64,000 bases of DNA, from NCBI RefSeq assembly GCF_023856365.1, contig NW_026042671.1, forward strand, positions 1 to 64,000. Reading direction: 5' to 3'. The stretch comes from Brienomyrus brachyistius. Taxonomy: Eukaryota > Chordata > Actinopteri > Osteoglossiformes > Mormyridae. How positions within the stretch are numbered: the stretch's first letter is position 1; each line of letters opens with the position of its first letter. This document shows, piece by piece, positions 32,143-44,049 of the stretch. The notes beneath the pieces were generated by a model, which did no database searches, was not told the origin of the DNA, and saw only the letters and a list, made by a program, of their open reading frames with translations. Made by a program: the position numbers and the translations under genes.

Positions 32143-32872
32143 TGTAAGGACATAAAACTTATAGGTCCTGCAGGCCCCAACTCTGATCAGCCTGCATCAG
32201 TCTATTTCAGAGCTCCGCTGGCCCAGGCAAGACTGGACTCAACTCGTCAAACCACCCCTTTTAAGGAAGGCAAAGGCCTGCCGGCTCCTGAGAGACTGGA
32301 TAGGAATAACTGGAGCAGCACAGAAAAAGCAAGACCTTTCACCCCCGGAGTGACCAGAGTTCCACAATCAATCCACAGCAACAACAGCTGTCAGCCTCCA
32401 GACACAGACACCTTTTCCACTATAAACAGGATAACTCAGCACACATAGATGTTAGGGACAAATACACGCATGTTTGGTCTCGTTTGAATAGGCATGAGAC
32501 GAGGAGTATTATACTCTCAGATTTAAGGCAGTATAGCTTTTCCTAAGAGAAATACAGAAACTTCGGCTCAACCCACCAAACTGAGAGAGATTCTCTCATG
32601 GTAGAACAAGGGAATTACAACCACCCCCTAAAGTGATCTGATTGGCTGGGGACTTGAGAACCAAGGTCAGCAATGCCCCTAAAATTAACCATTGACCGAA
32701 ATTAGTCAGTCTTCAGAAACATGCCATCACCTGGTCTGGATACTTAAGGAAGGGCTTCAGAAGTAGTCGGGGAGTCACTCTGTAATCAGAGCTCCCGCAG
32801 AGAACTGGGTGAAAGTCTATCTGTAGTCAGATACTTTCCACAGAACTTTGTTCACTCTCAGCTGAGGAATGT
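32143..32872 (+). mobile_element. Partial dispersed copy of the 1771-bp LTR-like element
   Basis: From TGTAAGGACATAAAACTTAT to CTGAGGAATGTGA it matches the first about 730 bp of the element at 54578 with clear divergence, including a CCAAT-type GATTGGCT. It then stops abruptly. It shows the family existed outside the tandem array. Confidence 0.75.
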
Positions 32873-33334
32873 GAATACATGATATGAAGACAACTGGATC
32901 ACAACTGGATCACGGGGGAATCATAAGCAGGGAAGAACACACAGGCAAACAGCAGCAGCAACATTAAAGGCAGGACTGAGAAGCACATTTATACAAGGCT
33001 AAGCAGGGAGCAAACTAGAGGCACCTGAAATGAGTAACACAAGGGCAGGAAGGAGAGGTAAAACAAACGCGGAACAGGCATGGCACGTTATACCACACTA
33101 GGGAGGAAACGGGAGGTTCAGGAGGGCAGGGTGTGGCAGGGATCCGTTTCAAAATTTAATTTTGGCTTGTACAAACCTTGGTAAAAGCTGCAAAAGATCG
33201 ATCAACCACTTTCTGAGCTATTGTCTTAACAAACAAAGCATCTGTTGGGGTGGCGGTGTCTGGGGAATACCATGTGTAATACACCTTGTGAAGATTTATA
33301 TGTAAAACAAAATATTTTTTGATTCTATCACACA
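32873..33334. other. No gene recognised
   Basis: Unassigned; contains a short direct repeat of CAACTGGATCAC. Confidence 0.4.
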
Positions 33335-33346
33335 TATAGAAATTAT

Positions 33347-33701
33347 CCATCCATCCATTTTCCAAACCGCTTATCCTATTGGGTCGCGGGGGGTCCGGAG
33401 CCTATCCCAGAATCAATGGGCACGAGGCAGGGAACAACCCAGGATGGGGGGCCAGCCCATCGCAGGGCACACTCACACACCATCCACTCACACACACACA
33501 CCTACGGGCAATTCAGCAACTCCAATTAGCCCCAGCATGTTTTTGGACTGTGGGGGGAAACCGGAGTACCCAGAGGAAACCCCACAACGACATGGGGAGA
33601 ACATGCAAACTCCACACACATGTGACCCAGGCGGAGACACGAACCCGGGTCCCAGAGGTGTGAGGCGACAGTGCTAACCACTGCACCACCATGCCGCCCC
33701 T
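33347..33701 (-). mobile_element. SINE, full length, with 12-bp target duplication
   Basis: Reverse-oriented member of the family, tail first. Flanked by TATAGAAATTAT at 33335-33346 and 33702-33713. B-box reads GGGTTCGTGTC on the minus strand. Confidence 0.85.
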
Positions 33702-33713
33702 TATAGAAATTAT

Positions 33714-34276
33714 TCTAGGTTTAAATAGTAATTTAGCTGAGTAACTAGGCTGAAATTCTAGATAGTTGCAATTTTAAGAATTATTACTATTATTCACAGC
33801 TTTTAAGCATGCAGTTGGATGACGGATGGATGGATATTCAGCCACCAGAAATGCCAATTGTTGTTAAGAGGATCAAAGTCTGCAAAGTAGTATGCAGGGT
33901 TTAAGGCCAGAACACAGCATACTCTCCGACAGAAAGCATAAAGTTCACTGGGGGAATTTCTGTGGCCACTGCCTGAACAGCATGTGTGGAGAATGTTTAT
34001 GAGGGTCGAGCCATGCAGAGCTGCTGGCCCTGGCATGTAATGATGAATCACAAATCAGTTAAAAATCGGTGCAAATGCATGAAGATTTAAACCGGCTGAT
34101 GTGGAAAATGAATCACTATTGTAGGAGTACTTCACAGTACTTTAACAGAAAAACTGGTGTAATATTACATTTGATTTCACAATGTGAGTTTGACGTCAGA
34201 TGTCACTGCGTATCACGTCGACATCGTACGTCAGTTTTTGGTTTTGAGCGAACGCGAGATGATGAATGAATTTGAA
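33714..34276. other. No gene recognised
   Basis: Unassigned AT-rich sequence with a short ATGGATGG tract near 33825. Confidence 0.4.
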
Positions 34277-34576
34277 ACTGAGGACGGCACAGTGGTTAGT
34301 GCTGGCTTCGGTCCAGGGCCCTTTCTGTGTGGAGTTCGCATGCTCTCCCCGTTTTCGCCGGGGACTCCAGGTTCCTCCCACGGTCCAAAAGCATGCAGGA
34401 TAGGTTGACTGGTGAGTCTAAATTGGCCCTGTAGTTGTGTGAGTGTGTGCGACCTGCGGTGTGTAGGTGACTGCCTGGGCTTGGTTCCTGTCTGCGCCCC
34501 TTGTTCCCGGGATAGGCTCCGGTCTCCCCCGCGATCCCAGTTGGGATTAAGTGGTTTCAGAAAATGGATGGATGGA
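34277..34576 (+). mobile_element. SINE, diverged subfamily
   Basis: GGACGGCACAGTGGTTAGTG head, no clear B-box, then CATGCTCTCCCCG, AGGTTCCTCCCACGGTCC and an ATGGATGG tail. Layout matches the other SINEs but similarity is much lower, so it is an older insertion or sister subfamily. Confidence 0.65.
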
Positions 34577-35054
34577 CGCACCGCCCGATCTTCAATTGGC
34601 GGTGTGGCAGCATATTAGCTTTCCGGTAATCACAAACGAGGAGGAAACAGCGAGAAAAGCACAGACAAGACATAAACTGCATGCAAACATTGTAATAGAC
34701 TGATAACATACACAAACAGGTCCACTGGCACCACCGTGAGCTGAGTGAAGATTATTAAAAGGGCAAAGCACGCTAAAAAGCTGCACATGCAAACCTTAGC
34801 TTATTTATTTGATTTATTTTTTTTTATTTACTTATTTTGATTTGGGATTTTTTTCAACAGTATTTTATTCAAATTCAGTTGCACTGTTCACAACAGTGTC
34901 AACAGTTCAGAAAGATAAATATAAGAATATTTTTGAATATATTTGTCTGCAGCTCATTCTGCAAAAAATGAGAAAATTGTATCGTGAACTCAGAATCGTG
35001 AATCGTATCAAATGGTGAGTTGAATGTATCGTTACATCCCTAGTTCTTACAGTA
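34577..35054. other. Low-complexity and old repeat end
   Basis: T-rich tract at about 34805-34870. GAATCGTGAATCGTATCAAA...GTTACATCCCTAG at 34990-35041 resembles the terminal part of a common fish DNA transposon. Confidence 0.35.
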
Positions 35055-35420
35055 GTACTATGGTATGGTGGAGCCACATGACAGGAAGGCAGTACATTGC
35101 GAAGTCTGTTAAGAACATCATTCGCACTGAACTGCCCTCCATTGACCAGCTGTACTTTAACTGCCACAGTAACAAGGTTCAGTCTATAATCCAGGACTCT
35201 GACCACCATCCACAAACACTGACTAGCAGATTCATGAACAGCTTCATTCGCCAAACAATTCAAACCTGCAGCTTTTGCATCCCCTGTAACAGTCATTTCC
35301 ACGGCAGCTGCACTGTACAGCTGTTACTGCACTTTATCCACCACTGACCACGTATCATCCAGTTTTGTCCTGCTTTGTATCGCACTGTTTCTGCACCATG
35401 TTGTCTTGTACTCCCTTGTG
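35055..35420 (+). mobile_element. LINE C-terminal/3' fragment
   Basis: Encodes RQYIAKSVKNIIRTELPSI and a following HPQTLTSRFMNSF-like stretch, comparable to the extreme C-terminus of L2-type LINE polyproteins, then a C/T-rich 3' UTR-like region. Strongly 5'-truncated. Confidence 0.45.
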
Positions 35421-36590
35421 TTGTTATGCACCATCTGTGTTGTTCTGAGCAGTGCCATGATGCAATATTACAAAAAGATCTTGAGGAAATGCAGAGTTCT
35501 GGAGGAGATTCTCACAGATCATGGCATGTGTTTATACTGAAGAAACTGTACAAATTGCTAGACATAAAACACAGGACTGGCAACTGTGGTACGTTTTAAC
35601 ACCTTGATAAAAAACTTAAAATCCATAGTAAGTAGGACAACCTCATAGAACCTTTACTAGTCATTGTTCAGAAGATTAACACGGATTAAAAACCATTACT
35701 ATGAAAGCACGCTAATCAGTTAAGTTGATTATGTGGAGAGAGAGAAAAAAAACTGTCTTTGAAAAAGATCAACCATAGAACGAAGCTGCAGCATTGACAC
35801 CCCCTAGTGGTGATTTGAAGATAGTTCTGTCTGTAGCAGCTAAGCAGTAGATTTGGCGTCAGGTGCCATGACAAACTCAGTGCTGCTCGGTTTGAACGGC
35901 AGAAGCACAAAAATAAAGGGGGCATCTACTGCACGCCCCCCACCCTTGAAAATGGTACAAATTATCATGCAACAGTTTTCTTAAGTAAGTCTTTTTGGGC
36001 GTCTGCAGAAACCTCCACGATGCGATTGCCCTGATTAAGAAGTGCGCAGCGGATACAATTTGGGATGCATCGTTCATCCGATTTATTAATATATAATTAT
36101 TAGTATGTCTATATTATTTTAGAAACGTTACTTGACGAATATTTTTCATTGAGATTGATTCCCCGTTTAAAATTTTGGTGACACTTCATATTTTTTAAGA
36201 GAGACAGACAATTTGACGCATGCAATTTGCAGAAATATGTTGTGCCGCTATAAAGTACACAGGCAGCATGACAAACATAAGTACTCACTGAAGCCACGAC
36301 ATACGCCCGGCTGGCCCCAGCGGTACCCCTAAGAAGAAGGCTTTTTTCACAACCCACGACCATCACGAGGGCAAAAAAAACTGAATAGCCTAGAATTTAG
36401 TTAATTACAAGGCACATATTTATTGGAGCAAGAGCTCTAACATAAAACTACCTTGTAATTATAAAGTATTATGGCTGTGAACAATGTACAAACAGGCACA
36501 GAAAGTAAAATACTCCAAAAATGCAAAGAACCTAAATATTTTTGTTTCCACCGATTCACTCTTGATGTGTTAGGAGTCACAGTTCAGTAG
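35421..36590. other. No gene recognised
   Basis: Unassigned. Short ACACCCCCTAGTGGTG-type tract near 35798, no open frame with recognisable content. Confidence 0.4.
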
Positions 36591-36591
36591 C

Positions 36592-38740
36592 CTATTCTTC
36601 AGTATCTGCATTTAAGACCACCAACTGCTCTTTCTCCTCCTTCGCTCGTCGGCTCAGAGTATTGGACTTGGTAAGTAATGTTGCCCTTTTGGTTCCAGCA
36701 GCACTCTCTGCTTCCTCTGCCATGTGCTCAGCATCCTTTTGTAAACTCTCACATACACTTTCCAGTGAGACTCTCTTCCTCTTGAGTTCCTCAAGTTTTC
36801 TTTTTTGCTTTTCGCTCATCTTTCACCTTTGGTCAGAGGCGCTTTGGTTGCTCCCCCACACACTCTGACATGGTCGCATATAAGCCTCTGTGCAACAACT
36901 GTTTCCTCTGATAAGTTGCAGGTCTCCACCTCTATTCGTTCCACTTCGGCTTGCCCATAGGACAGCAGCAGCAAGTTCTTGCAGAACATCCAGAGGTCAG
37001 GATAAGGCCCACTAACTTTTTGATGTAAAAAGACATCAACTTTGGATGGTGCTGAAGGAATGAAGGATATAAAATCCAAGCCTTTTGCCTCATTGTGCAG
37101 GTGATTATCAGACTGCTGGGATATTGCATCACCTGTAATTACATTAATTACAGTAGATTAGATGCAGATCAACAATGTCAATACACAGAATCACATGTAG
37201 AATAGGAAAGTGATTTATAACCCAATTTTCCTATGATACCATAAATGTGCAATCATTTTAATTTAATCTTGAGATATCTCTAGGCTCATCAAAGAAAATA
37301 TAACTGGGCTGATGCTTCTTTTCAAACACCAAGAGTCGGTCTTCTAAATACTGCTAAAATCTACGTGTTAACACTATTCAGTTCAGGGACGGATTATGGG
37401 TTGTGTGGGCCCCTGGGTAAAACGTTCGCGAGGCCCCCCCCCACCACCACCACCTGCACCACCACCACAACCACCACAAGTCAAGGGCCCTTGGCAGCCA
37501 AACACCCTCCCTATAGGGTCAGGGGACCTTGTAGGCAGAGGATCAAAGAATGTAGGCCCTCTAAAATAGACAAACGAAAATACATTGCTGATAAGCGTTG
37601 CAAATTGTTTTGGGCTTGGGGCCCACGGGCCCCCTGCACCCCAAGGGCCCCTGGGCAGCGGCCCCGCTAACCCGGTTTGTAATCCGTCCCTGATTCAGTT
37701 AGATGTGAAAAAAGAAAAGCATAATTTAAAAATAATATTCTGAACTATCCTATTCTTATCCTATGATTTACCAGCAGATATCCTGCCTGCCAACCGATTC
37801 TCCTGCGCAAACTTCTGCATGAGATTTCTCCTTTTCTGCTGGCAGTTATCTGGCTGGTGTGCATTTTGTTTGGGTCCAAGCACGTCATCTCATGTACAAT
37901 CGAGTACTTCAGAGGGCATTTATCCAAGGCCTTTTTGCACATTTTTGAGAGCACAATCTGGCAATTTTTTTTAATCTGAAGGACACCAAGGTCACTTCCA
38001 CTGCCTTTGGCTCCTGACTGTCTCTGACAAAAAGATGGTTTGTCAAATTTCCAGAATCTTTCTGCACACTCAGCCCAAGGTTAACACTACCTCAGCTGTA
38101 CATATCAAACCAGCTCAAACTCCATGTTATTCACATATTTTTTACTTCACAATTGTTTGATACATTTGTATGTAAAGATACCAGTGAATTCACAGAAGTC
38201 CCACCTTGATGACAGCCATTCCTATATCCACCTCCTTTGGACTGAGCCAGAGTTTTTGCCTGTACAACAGCTGTACATGTTGCTACACAACACTTAAACA
38301 TTCTATTTCCTCAATGAACTATTTTTTTTGCAGCAAAAGCCATGAAGCAGCAATAAAATCTTTAAAATATGCTTACCAATAAATATGGTTCTCCCATTTA
38401 AACACATGTAAAGATAAACCATGGATATTTAAAAATCATGGGTTCGTTAATGAGTTTAAATGTTATTGAATGGCTTACCTTAAACTTCTCCAGTAAGTCT
38501 TCAGCGGTGGAGTGGCTCATGTACTGTGATCCCAGAACCAGGACTGCACTCGAGAGCCATTCTCATAATTCACCCAATACCTGACATGCACATCCAGTTG
38601 TTTTCTTTTGATGGTCCTGTTCATACTTACGTCAAACATGACAACGAAGCTCCCTTTTAATATATGGAGCGAGTCCAAATCGCGCAAGAAAAGTGGTTTT
38701 ATCTTTACCACAAGTGACCCTGCGAGTCAGGGAACATCAC
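36592..38740 (-). pseudogene. hAT-like transposase relic (multicopy fish family)
   Basis: In minus order: a segment FVVMFDVSMNRTIKRKQLDV and RYWVNYENG near 38690-38560, HSTAEDLLEKF at 38520-38480, ALDKCPLKYSIVHEMTCLDP near 37920-37860, then NLLLLSYGQAEVERI and EETVVAQRLICDHV near 36990-36880. It ends in a charged coiled-coil tail (EKQKRKLEELKRKRVSLESV, residues to 36592). This order fits a repetitive fish protein family related to hAT transposases, where the G-x-AEVER segment corresponds to SERVFS. Introns or gaps separate the pieces, and frameshifts and a MITE insertion show it is dead. Confidence 0.6.
37384..37692. mobile_element. hAT MITE with 8-bp target duplication
   Basis: 309 bp bounded by CAGGGACGGATTA and TAATCCGTCCCTG inverted ends and flanked by ATTCAGTT on both sides (37376-37383 and 37693-37700). 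The interior is rich in GGGCCCCTGGG and CCACCACCACC. No coding capacity. Confidence 0.9.
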
Positions 38741-38957
38741 CCTGGAGACGGTGTGAATGTCATCATTGGACGTATAGGAGTGATGTCGGCAAACCGTTTG
38801 CAAAGCCCATAGCACTTCTGCTTTCAGTGTGGGTTGAGGAGGATGTACTGAAGGCATTATTTGTCATGGGATCCGGAGACACTGCCAAAACGGGTGTAGG
38901 CCTATCTTTAGAGGTTGTACTTATCTCCACTGAATAAACATAAATCTGGGCTTATTC
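38741..38957. other. No gene recognised
   Basis: Short unassigned interval between the hAT relic and the Tc1 element. Confidence 0.4.
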
Positions 38958-38959
38958 TA

Positions 38960-40128
38960 TACTGAACAAAAATATAAACGCAACACTCTTGTTTCTGCTC
39001 CCATTTTTCATGAGATGGACTTAAAGACCTACAATTCATTCCAGATACACAATATTACCATTTCTCTCAAACATTTCTCACAAATCAGTCTAAATGTGTG
39101 ATAGTGAGCACTTCTGCTTTGCTGAGATAATCCATCCCACCTCACAGGTGTGCCACATCAAGATGCTGATCTGACATCATGGGTAGTGCACAGGTGTACC
39201 TTATACTGCCCACAATAAAAGGCCACCCTGGAATGTGCAGTTTTTTGCTTTATTGGGGGTCTGGGGACTCAGAACCGGTCAGTATCTGGTGTGACCACCA
39301 TTTGCCTCATGCAATGCAACACATCTTCTTCGCATAGAGTTTATCAGATTGTCAATTGTGGCCTGTGGAATGTTGGTCCACTCCTCTTCAATGGCTGTGC
39401 GAAGTTGTTGGATATTAGTGGGAACTGGTACACGCTGTCGTATACGCCGGTCAAGCACATCCCAAACATGCTCAACGGGTGACATGTCCGGTGAGTATGC
39501 TGGCCATGCAAGAACTGGGACATTTTCAGCTTCCAAGAACTGTGTACAGATCCTTGCAACATGGGGCCGTGCATCATCTGTCTGAGTGGCTGGTCTCAGA
39601 CGATCTTGGAGGTGAACCTGCTGGATGTGGAGGTCCTGGGCTGGTGTGGTTACACGTGGTCTGCGGTTGTGAGGCCGGTTGGATGTACTGCCATATTCTC
39701 TGAAACGCCTTTGGAGACGGCTTATGGTTGAGAAATGAACATTCAATGCACGAGCAACAGATCTGGTTGACATTCCTGCTGTCAGCATGCCAATTGCACG
39801 CTCCCTCAATGCTTGTGGCATCTGTGGCATTTTGCTGTGAGACAAAACTGCACATTCCAGGGTGGCCTTTTATTGTGGGCAGTATAAGGTACACCTGTGC
39901 ACTACCCATGATGTCAGATCAGCATCTTGATGTGGCACACCTGTGAGGTGGGATGGATTATCTCAGCAAAGCAGAAGTGCTCACTATCACACATTTAGAC
40001 TGATTTGTGAGAAATGTTTGAGAGAAATGGTAATATTGTGTATCTGGAATGAATTGTAGATCTTTAAGTCCATCTCATGAAAAATGGGAGCAAAAACAAA
40101 AGTGTTGCGTTTATATTTTTGTTCAGTG
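38960..40128 (-). mobile_element. Tc1/mariner element, long inverted repeats, internally deleted
   Basis: 1169 bp flanked by TA (38958-38959 and 40129-40130). The ends read ACTGAACAAAAATATAAACG inward and are about 285 bp long with few mismatches, so the two arms are nearly half the element. The enclosed transposase is shortened. Recent-looking but not autonomous. Confidence 0.9.
39279..39845 (-). pseudogene. Tc1-like transposase, central deletion
   Basis: 188 codons from ATG 39845. The N-terminal paired-type helix-turn-helix is intact (RERAIGMLTAGMSTRSVARA then FSTISRLQRRF) with a GRPR-like linker (RRPRVTT). It is followed after a short stretch by DDARPHVARICTQFLE and WPAYSPDMSPVEHVWDVLDR. 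The second catalytic Asp and the Glu stand 34 residues apart, as in DD34E transposases. The first catalytic Asp and roughly 150 residues are missing: Tc1 transposases usually have about 340. The frame is kept across the deletion. It could still bind element ends through the N-terminal domain but not catalyse transposition. Confidence 0.85.
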
Positions 40129-40130
40129 TA

Positions 40131-41420
40131 TGTATATGTATACATATAGTTTTTTTTGTGTTTGTGAAAACGGGTCTTTAATCGGGGAAACGGAGCGGGT
40201 AGAGCAGGACGGAACGCAGGCATTGACAAACTACAATGACGGACAGGGCAAACAGGTAAGACCAGGACTTAAAATAGGTCATGACTAATCAAAGTAATCG
40301 GGCAAAGCAGGAGACGATCAGGGAAGCACACGTGGGTAATCAGGGGGCGTGGCACACACGAGGAGCGGACAAGCCGGGCATATATGTATATCTATATAAA
40401 ACCTCATTAATGAGGGACAGGGAACAGAACGGACAGACAGAACTGGCACAGGGGAAGGAGCCAGGACAAGACTTGACATAAGACAGGAAAGGCAGAGAAA
40501 CAGATCAGAAAGGGGGACACGGAGGGAACAGGCAGGACAAAAGGACCGGGAGTGAACGAAGGGAACATCGGGGAAAGAGGAGCAGAAGCCAGAGGGACGA
40601 GGGACAAAGAGAGGAGGGACAGAGACAGGAGGAACAAAGCGAGGGGGAGCAGAGGCAGGAGGGACAAAGACGGGAGGCCAGGGAGAGAAGGAGGGGGAAC
40701 CAAGAGGAGCCCGAGGGAGACCCAGCGGGCGACGGGAGGCAGCCGGAAGGGCTGCAGGCGGCCGGGAGGCCGGAGCCGGAGGGGCCGAGGAGACGGGGTG
40801 AGGGACAGACGCAGGGACGAAGGAGGGAGTCGGAGGGGAGACCAGGGAAGGGGACGAAGGAGCTGGAAGGGACCCTGGCGAGGGCAAGGAGAGAGGGGGA
40901 GCCGCAGCAGACGGCGACGTCCTCCGACACGCCAGAGCGGGAGGACCAGCAGGCGAATGAGGAGCCGCCGTCGGGGGGCCCGCAGGCAACCGATAAGACG
41001 CCGGAGGAGGGACCGAGGCAGGGCGACGAGGCCGCGGAGGGGGACCCGCAGACGACAGCCGACCCGGAGGGCCAGGACCCGCAGGTGCCGACCAAGCCCT
41101 AGCGCCGGCGAGGGAGGGCGAGCCAGGGGGCTGGGCGGGTGGGACCCCAGCCGTGCGTCTGTGTCCTCTCCCCTTATGGGACACAGACATAAGGACCTGC
41201 GGCCGGGGTCGGGCTCGTCGGGGTGAGGGTACCAGAGTCACAGGGGGAGAAGGGACTGGAGTGGGGCCAGGGACTGGAGCTGCAGGCTGCAGAGGGGGCG
41301 CCTGCCCGGGAGCTGCAGGCAGGGAAAGCGCCTCGGACGTGGGCGCGGTAGCTGCAGGCAGCGGAGACGGCTGCTCGGGCTCTGGGGCCGCAGGGGGCAC
41401 TTATTTTATTATATAAAATA
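40131..41420 (-). repeat. GC-rich, strand-asymmetric repeat with proline-rich frame
   Basis: The plus strand is a run of GGAGG, GGGACAAAG and AGGCAGGAGG words, very poor in T. The minus strand has an open frame 41400-40318 (360 aa) made mostly of Pro, Ala, Ser, Leu and Arg with no domain I recognise. The 40150-40420 flank resembles the LTR-like repeats at 21280 and 29358. I read it as an internal region of a non-autonomous LTR element rather than a host gene. Its openness is largely explained by lack of A/T. Confidence 0.45.
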
Positions 41421-41467
41421 AGTGTCACACAACCGGGGTGACATGCCTTGCCTGCTTGTGGGATGAG

Positions 41468-41890
41468 GAAGACTCAGGGACTGGAAATGGGATTAAAACT
41501 GAAGATGTGCTCATTCCTTTGTGTATTTACAAATTTTCCTTCCGTCAGACATGAGGAGTTTGCTGCTATATTTGGCACTAATAGAGATTCTGATGCTGCT
41601 ATTTTTATTGTCTATTAGTTTGTTATTATTTACAAGTTCTGTTGTGTTTTTGCATTTTTCTCTTCTGGTTAATTAACTGCTGTCTGTTTGCTGTGAAGTA
41701 TGAGTGTGGTGAGTAAGACTCAGGGACTGGAAGTGGGATTACAACTAAAGATAACATGCTTATTCCTTTTTGTATTGTTTACAAATTTCCTTCCGTCAAA
41801 CATGAGGAGTTTGCTGCTATATTGTGCACTAACAGAGATTCTGATGCTGCTATTTTTATTGTTTATAAATGTGTTATTGTTTCCAAGTTG
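41468..41890. repeat. About 247-bp tandem duplication
   Basis: GACTCAGGGACTGGAAATGG at 41469 and GACTCAGGGACTGGAAGTGG at 41717 begin two copies that both contain CCTTCCGTCA-ACATGAGGAG and GAGATTCTGATGCTGCTATT. Divergence is modest. No gene. Confidence 0.75.
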
Positions 41891-41939
41891 AGTATTCAAT
41901 AAATGCTAAATTGAGAAATTTTGTGTATCGTTTGTTATT

Positions 41940-42066
41940 ATTAGTGTGATATTTTACCATGCAAATAGAGGGGAAAACGTCCAATTATCGGCCAAAAAAA
42001 ATCAGCAGCATATATCGGCCATCGCCTGACCCTTGACTTGAAAAACCCATATCGGTCGACCTCTAG
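41940..42066. mobile_element. Old DNA-transposon-like end
   Basis: ATTATCGGCCAAAAAAAATC through ATATCGGTCGACCTCTAGT is a widespread fish repeat terminus. Only a fragment is present. Confidence 0.4.
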
Positions 42067-42104
42067 TAACAGTACATTCTGTCCAATTCATCCATCGAGT
42101 TAAG

Positions 42105-42394
42105 TCACACACCCACTTGAGGGGGCACTCCGGCAGACGTGAGGATGGGGATGTTCTTTCCGCTATAACATCCACTGCAGAAGTACATCTCGCTCCTGTT
42201 CACAGGGCTTACTTCAATGATGAAGCAGGGCTGGTTGTCTGGACAAGAAGTTGTCCTGCTGCTGGGTCTCGGTGCCGTTTTTCCACCTAAGCTTGAAGGT
42301 GGAAATGTGTTCCAACTTGGTCCCTGGGACTGCAGCATAGCCAAACATCGCGAGCAGCGTCGGCCACACCCACCACCAGAACCATCACACCGTC
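42105..42394 (-). CDS. Candidate last exon, Cys-rich, unknown
   Basis: Acceptor GTGTATAG, 95 codons, TGA at 42105-42107. The product starts RCDGSGGGCGRRCSRCL, then a Pro/Ser-rich stretch, and ends with CFIIEVSPVNRSEMYFCSGC and an NRS glycosylation site. I recognise no domain. It splices in phase with the 33-bp candidate exon at 42550-42582. It could be the C-terminus of the chemerin-like gene or belong to another gene. Confidence 0.4.
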
Positions 42395-42549
42395 CTATAC
42401 ACATAAAGAAGAACTAAAACATAGAGTGTTGTGACAATCTATGCGTTAATGTTTGGCAGCATAGGTGATTCATTAAAATTATACCGAAGAATGGAAAATG
42501 TGATATTTAGAATATTTTTTGCCATTTAGTAGCTAATTTAAGCACTTAC

Positions 42550-42582
42550 CCAATGCCTCAATTTGTTTTAGGTCAGTAATGT
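42550..42582 (-). CDS. Candidate 33-bp exon
   Basis: Between acceptor TTTGGCTCAG and donor GTAAGT, phase 1-1, encoding ITDLKQIEAL. Phase conflict with the exon at 44968 implies a missed exon or a broken gene. Confidence 0.35.
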
Positions 42583-44049
42583 CTGAGCCAAAAGAATGAA
42601 TGTATGAATTTAATACAATTCACCCACTCCCACCCACACACAAATCTGAAATTCAATTTAAGACACTTCTTAAACATTAGTGCATTAACAAAAAAGGAAA
42701 ATCTTAAGAGATTCAGTAGGATTTTCTATGTTAGACTTAAGCTAATAGTTCAATAGTTTTTACATATTTCAATATACCAATTTGACTTTAATGTTGAAAC
42801 AGATGCTAAAACATGGAATAATTTCATAACTAGAGAAACATGTTATTCACAAACACTAGCAAAGGTAGCTTATAGTTAAGCTTACTTAAGTCAGCAAGTC
42901 AGGCTACAGTGTGTAAGAATAGTCGTAAACGATAATTTGTCTCAGTCTTACATGACAGAATAAGTAAACAGAAAATATAAAATGGCTGAAACAGCGTCAT
43001 TAACGCCAGCTACAGTAGAGGCGCAGAAAAGGTGTCATGACTGAAGTATTCCCAAACTCTGGAAGACCGTATGCGAGCCTTTTTTGCCGCGTGTTTCTCC
43101 AGAGGCTCCGGAGCTCCGCTGGTTGACACAGCCATGTTGGTTCATGTGCAGGGGGACGAGCGGCAAATTTCTTTTTTGCAGGGTGGTAGGTGATGTCTCA
43201 TTAATATTTATTAATTTACTTACAAAATGGTGCGGCACTGCATCCAAGCCTGCGGCACTCAGAGTCACAAATACAGTGGAAACCATTTGTAGTAATTACG
43301 TCTGTCTGGCTGATTTCCAACTAATTGATATTTGTATATTTATTACATGAATATAAGGTAATATAAGGTAATAGAAGAGGTATTTAATGGTTTTCCATCT
43401 GAGGAATTTGCAAAAAACTGCAGTGCATGATGGGTCGGACCTAAAGGCTGCCTTAACGTCCTCATCTGTATGACGACATACATCAAGACTAGGAAGGTGC
43501 ATAATGTTCATGTCTGGTTGCGTTTGTTGGTCCAGAAAGTAATTCAATTTCGCCATGTAGGTTACGTTCTTAAAAACTGCTTGGATATAGCCCGATTATA
43601 TGCTGTGGGCCTTTTAATTTCTTTGTTTACCAGGTAGGCTACCTTCTTTAAACTGCGTTTTGTTAGACTACATATTTAGGGAGGTCTTTATAAATTTATA
43701 GTAGTCTTCATAAATATGTACATAGTTTAGCCTAACCCAGCCACTTAAGGGAGAAAGCCAGCTCAACTAGGTGTCGGTCCCAAGCCCGGATTAATGGGGA
43801 GGGTTGGCGTCAAGAAATAAAGAGACTGTATCTTCACTGCATGACTGATGTCAAAATGTGTGAAATATGTGGTTGTATTAATAAATGCATTAAAGTAGGT
43901 TAATGATTCTGTGCTGTCTAAATTGTATAGAAAATTTCTACGTATAGCCAAACAAATCTCCTCCTGTTTGAAAAGGCATAGAAAAAGCAATTTAGCCACT
44001 AAAACTTTACAGTTTTTGTGAGGGACAGTCGAATTCTCTCGTTTCTCTC
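42583..44049 (-). other. Intron or intergenic, no exon seen
   Basis: Unassigned. A tandem ATAAGGTAAT pair lies at 43351-43372. An exon able to reconcile the phase conflict was sought here and not found. Confidence 0.4.

Noticed and set aside
40552..41226. Plus-strand Arg/Gly-rich 224-residue frame
   Set aside because: Explained by T-poor composition of the GC-rich repeat; no domain or splice evidence.
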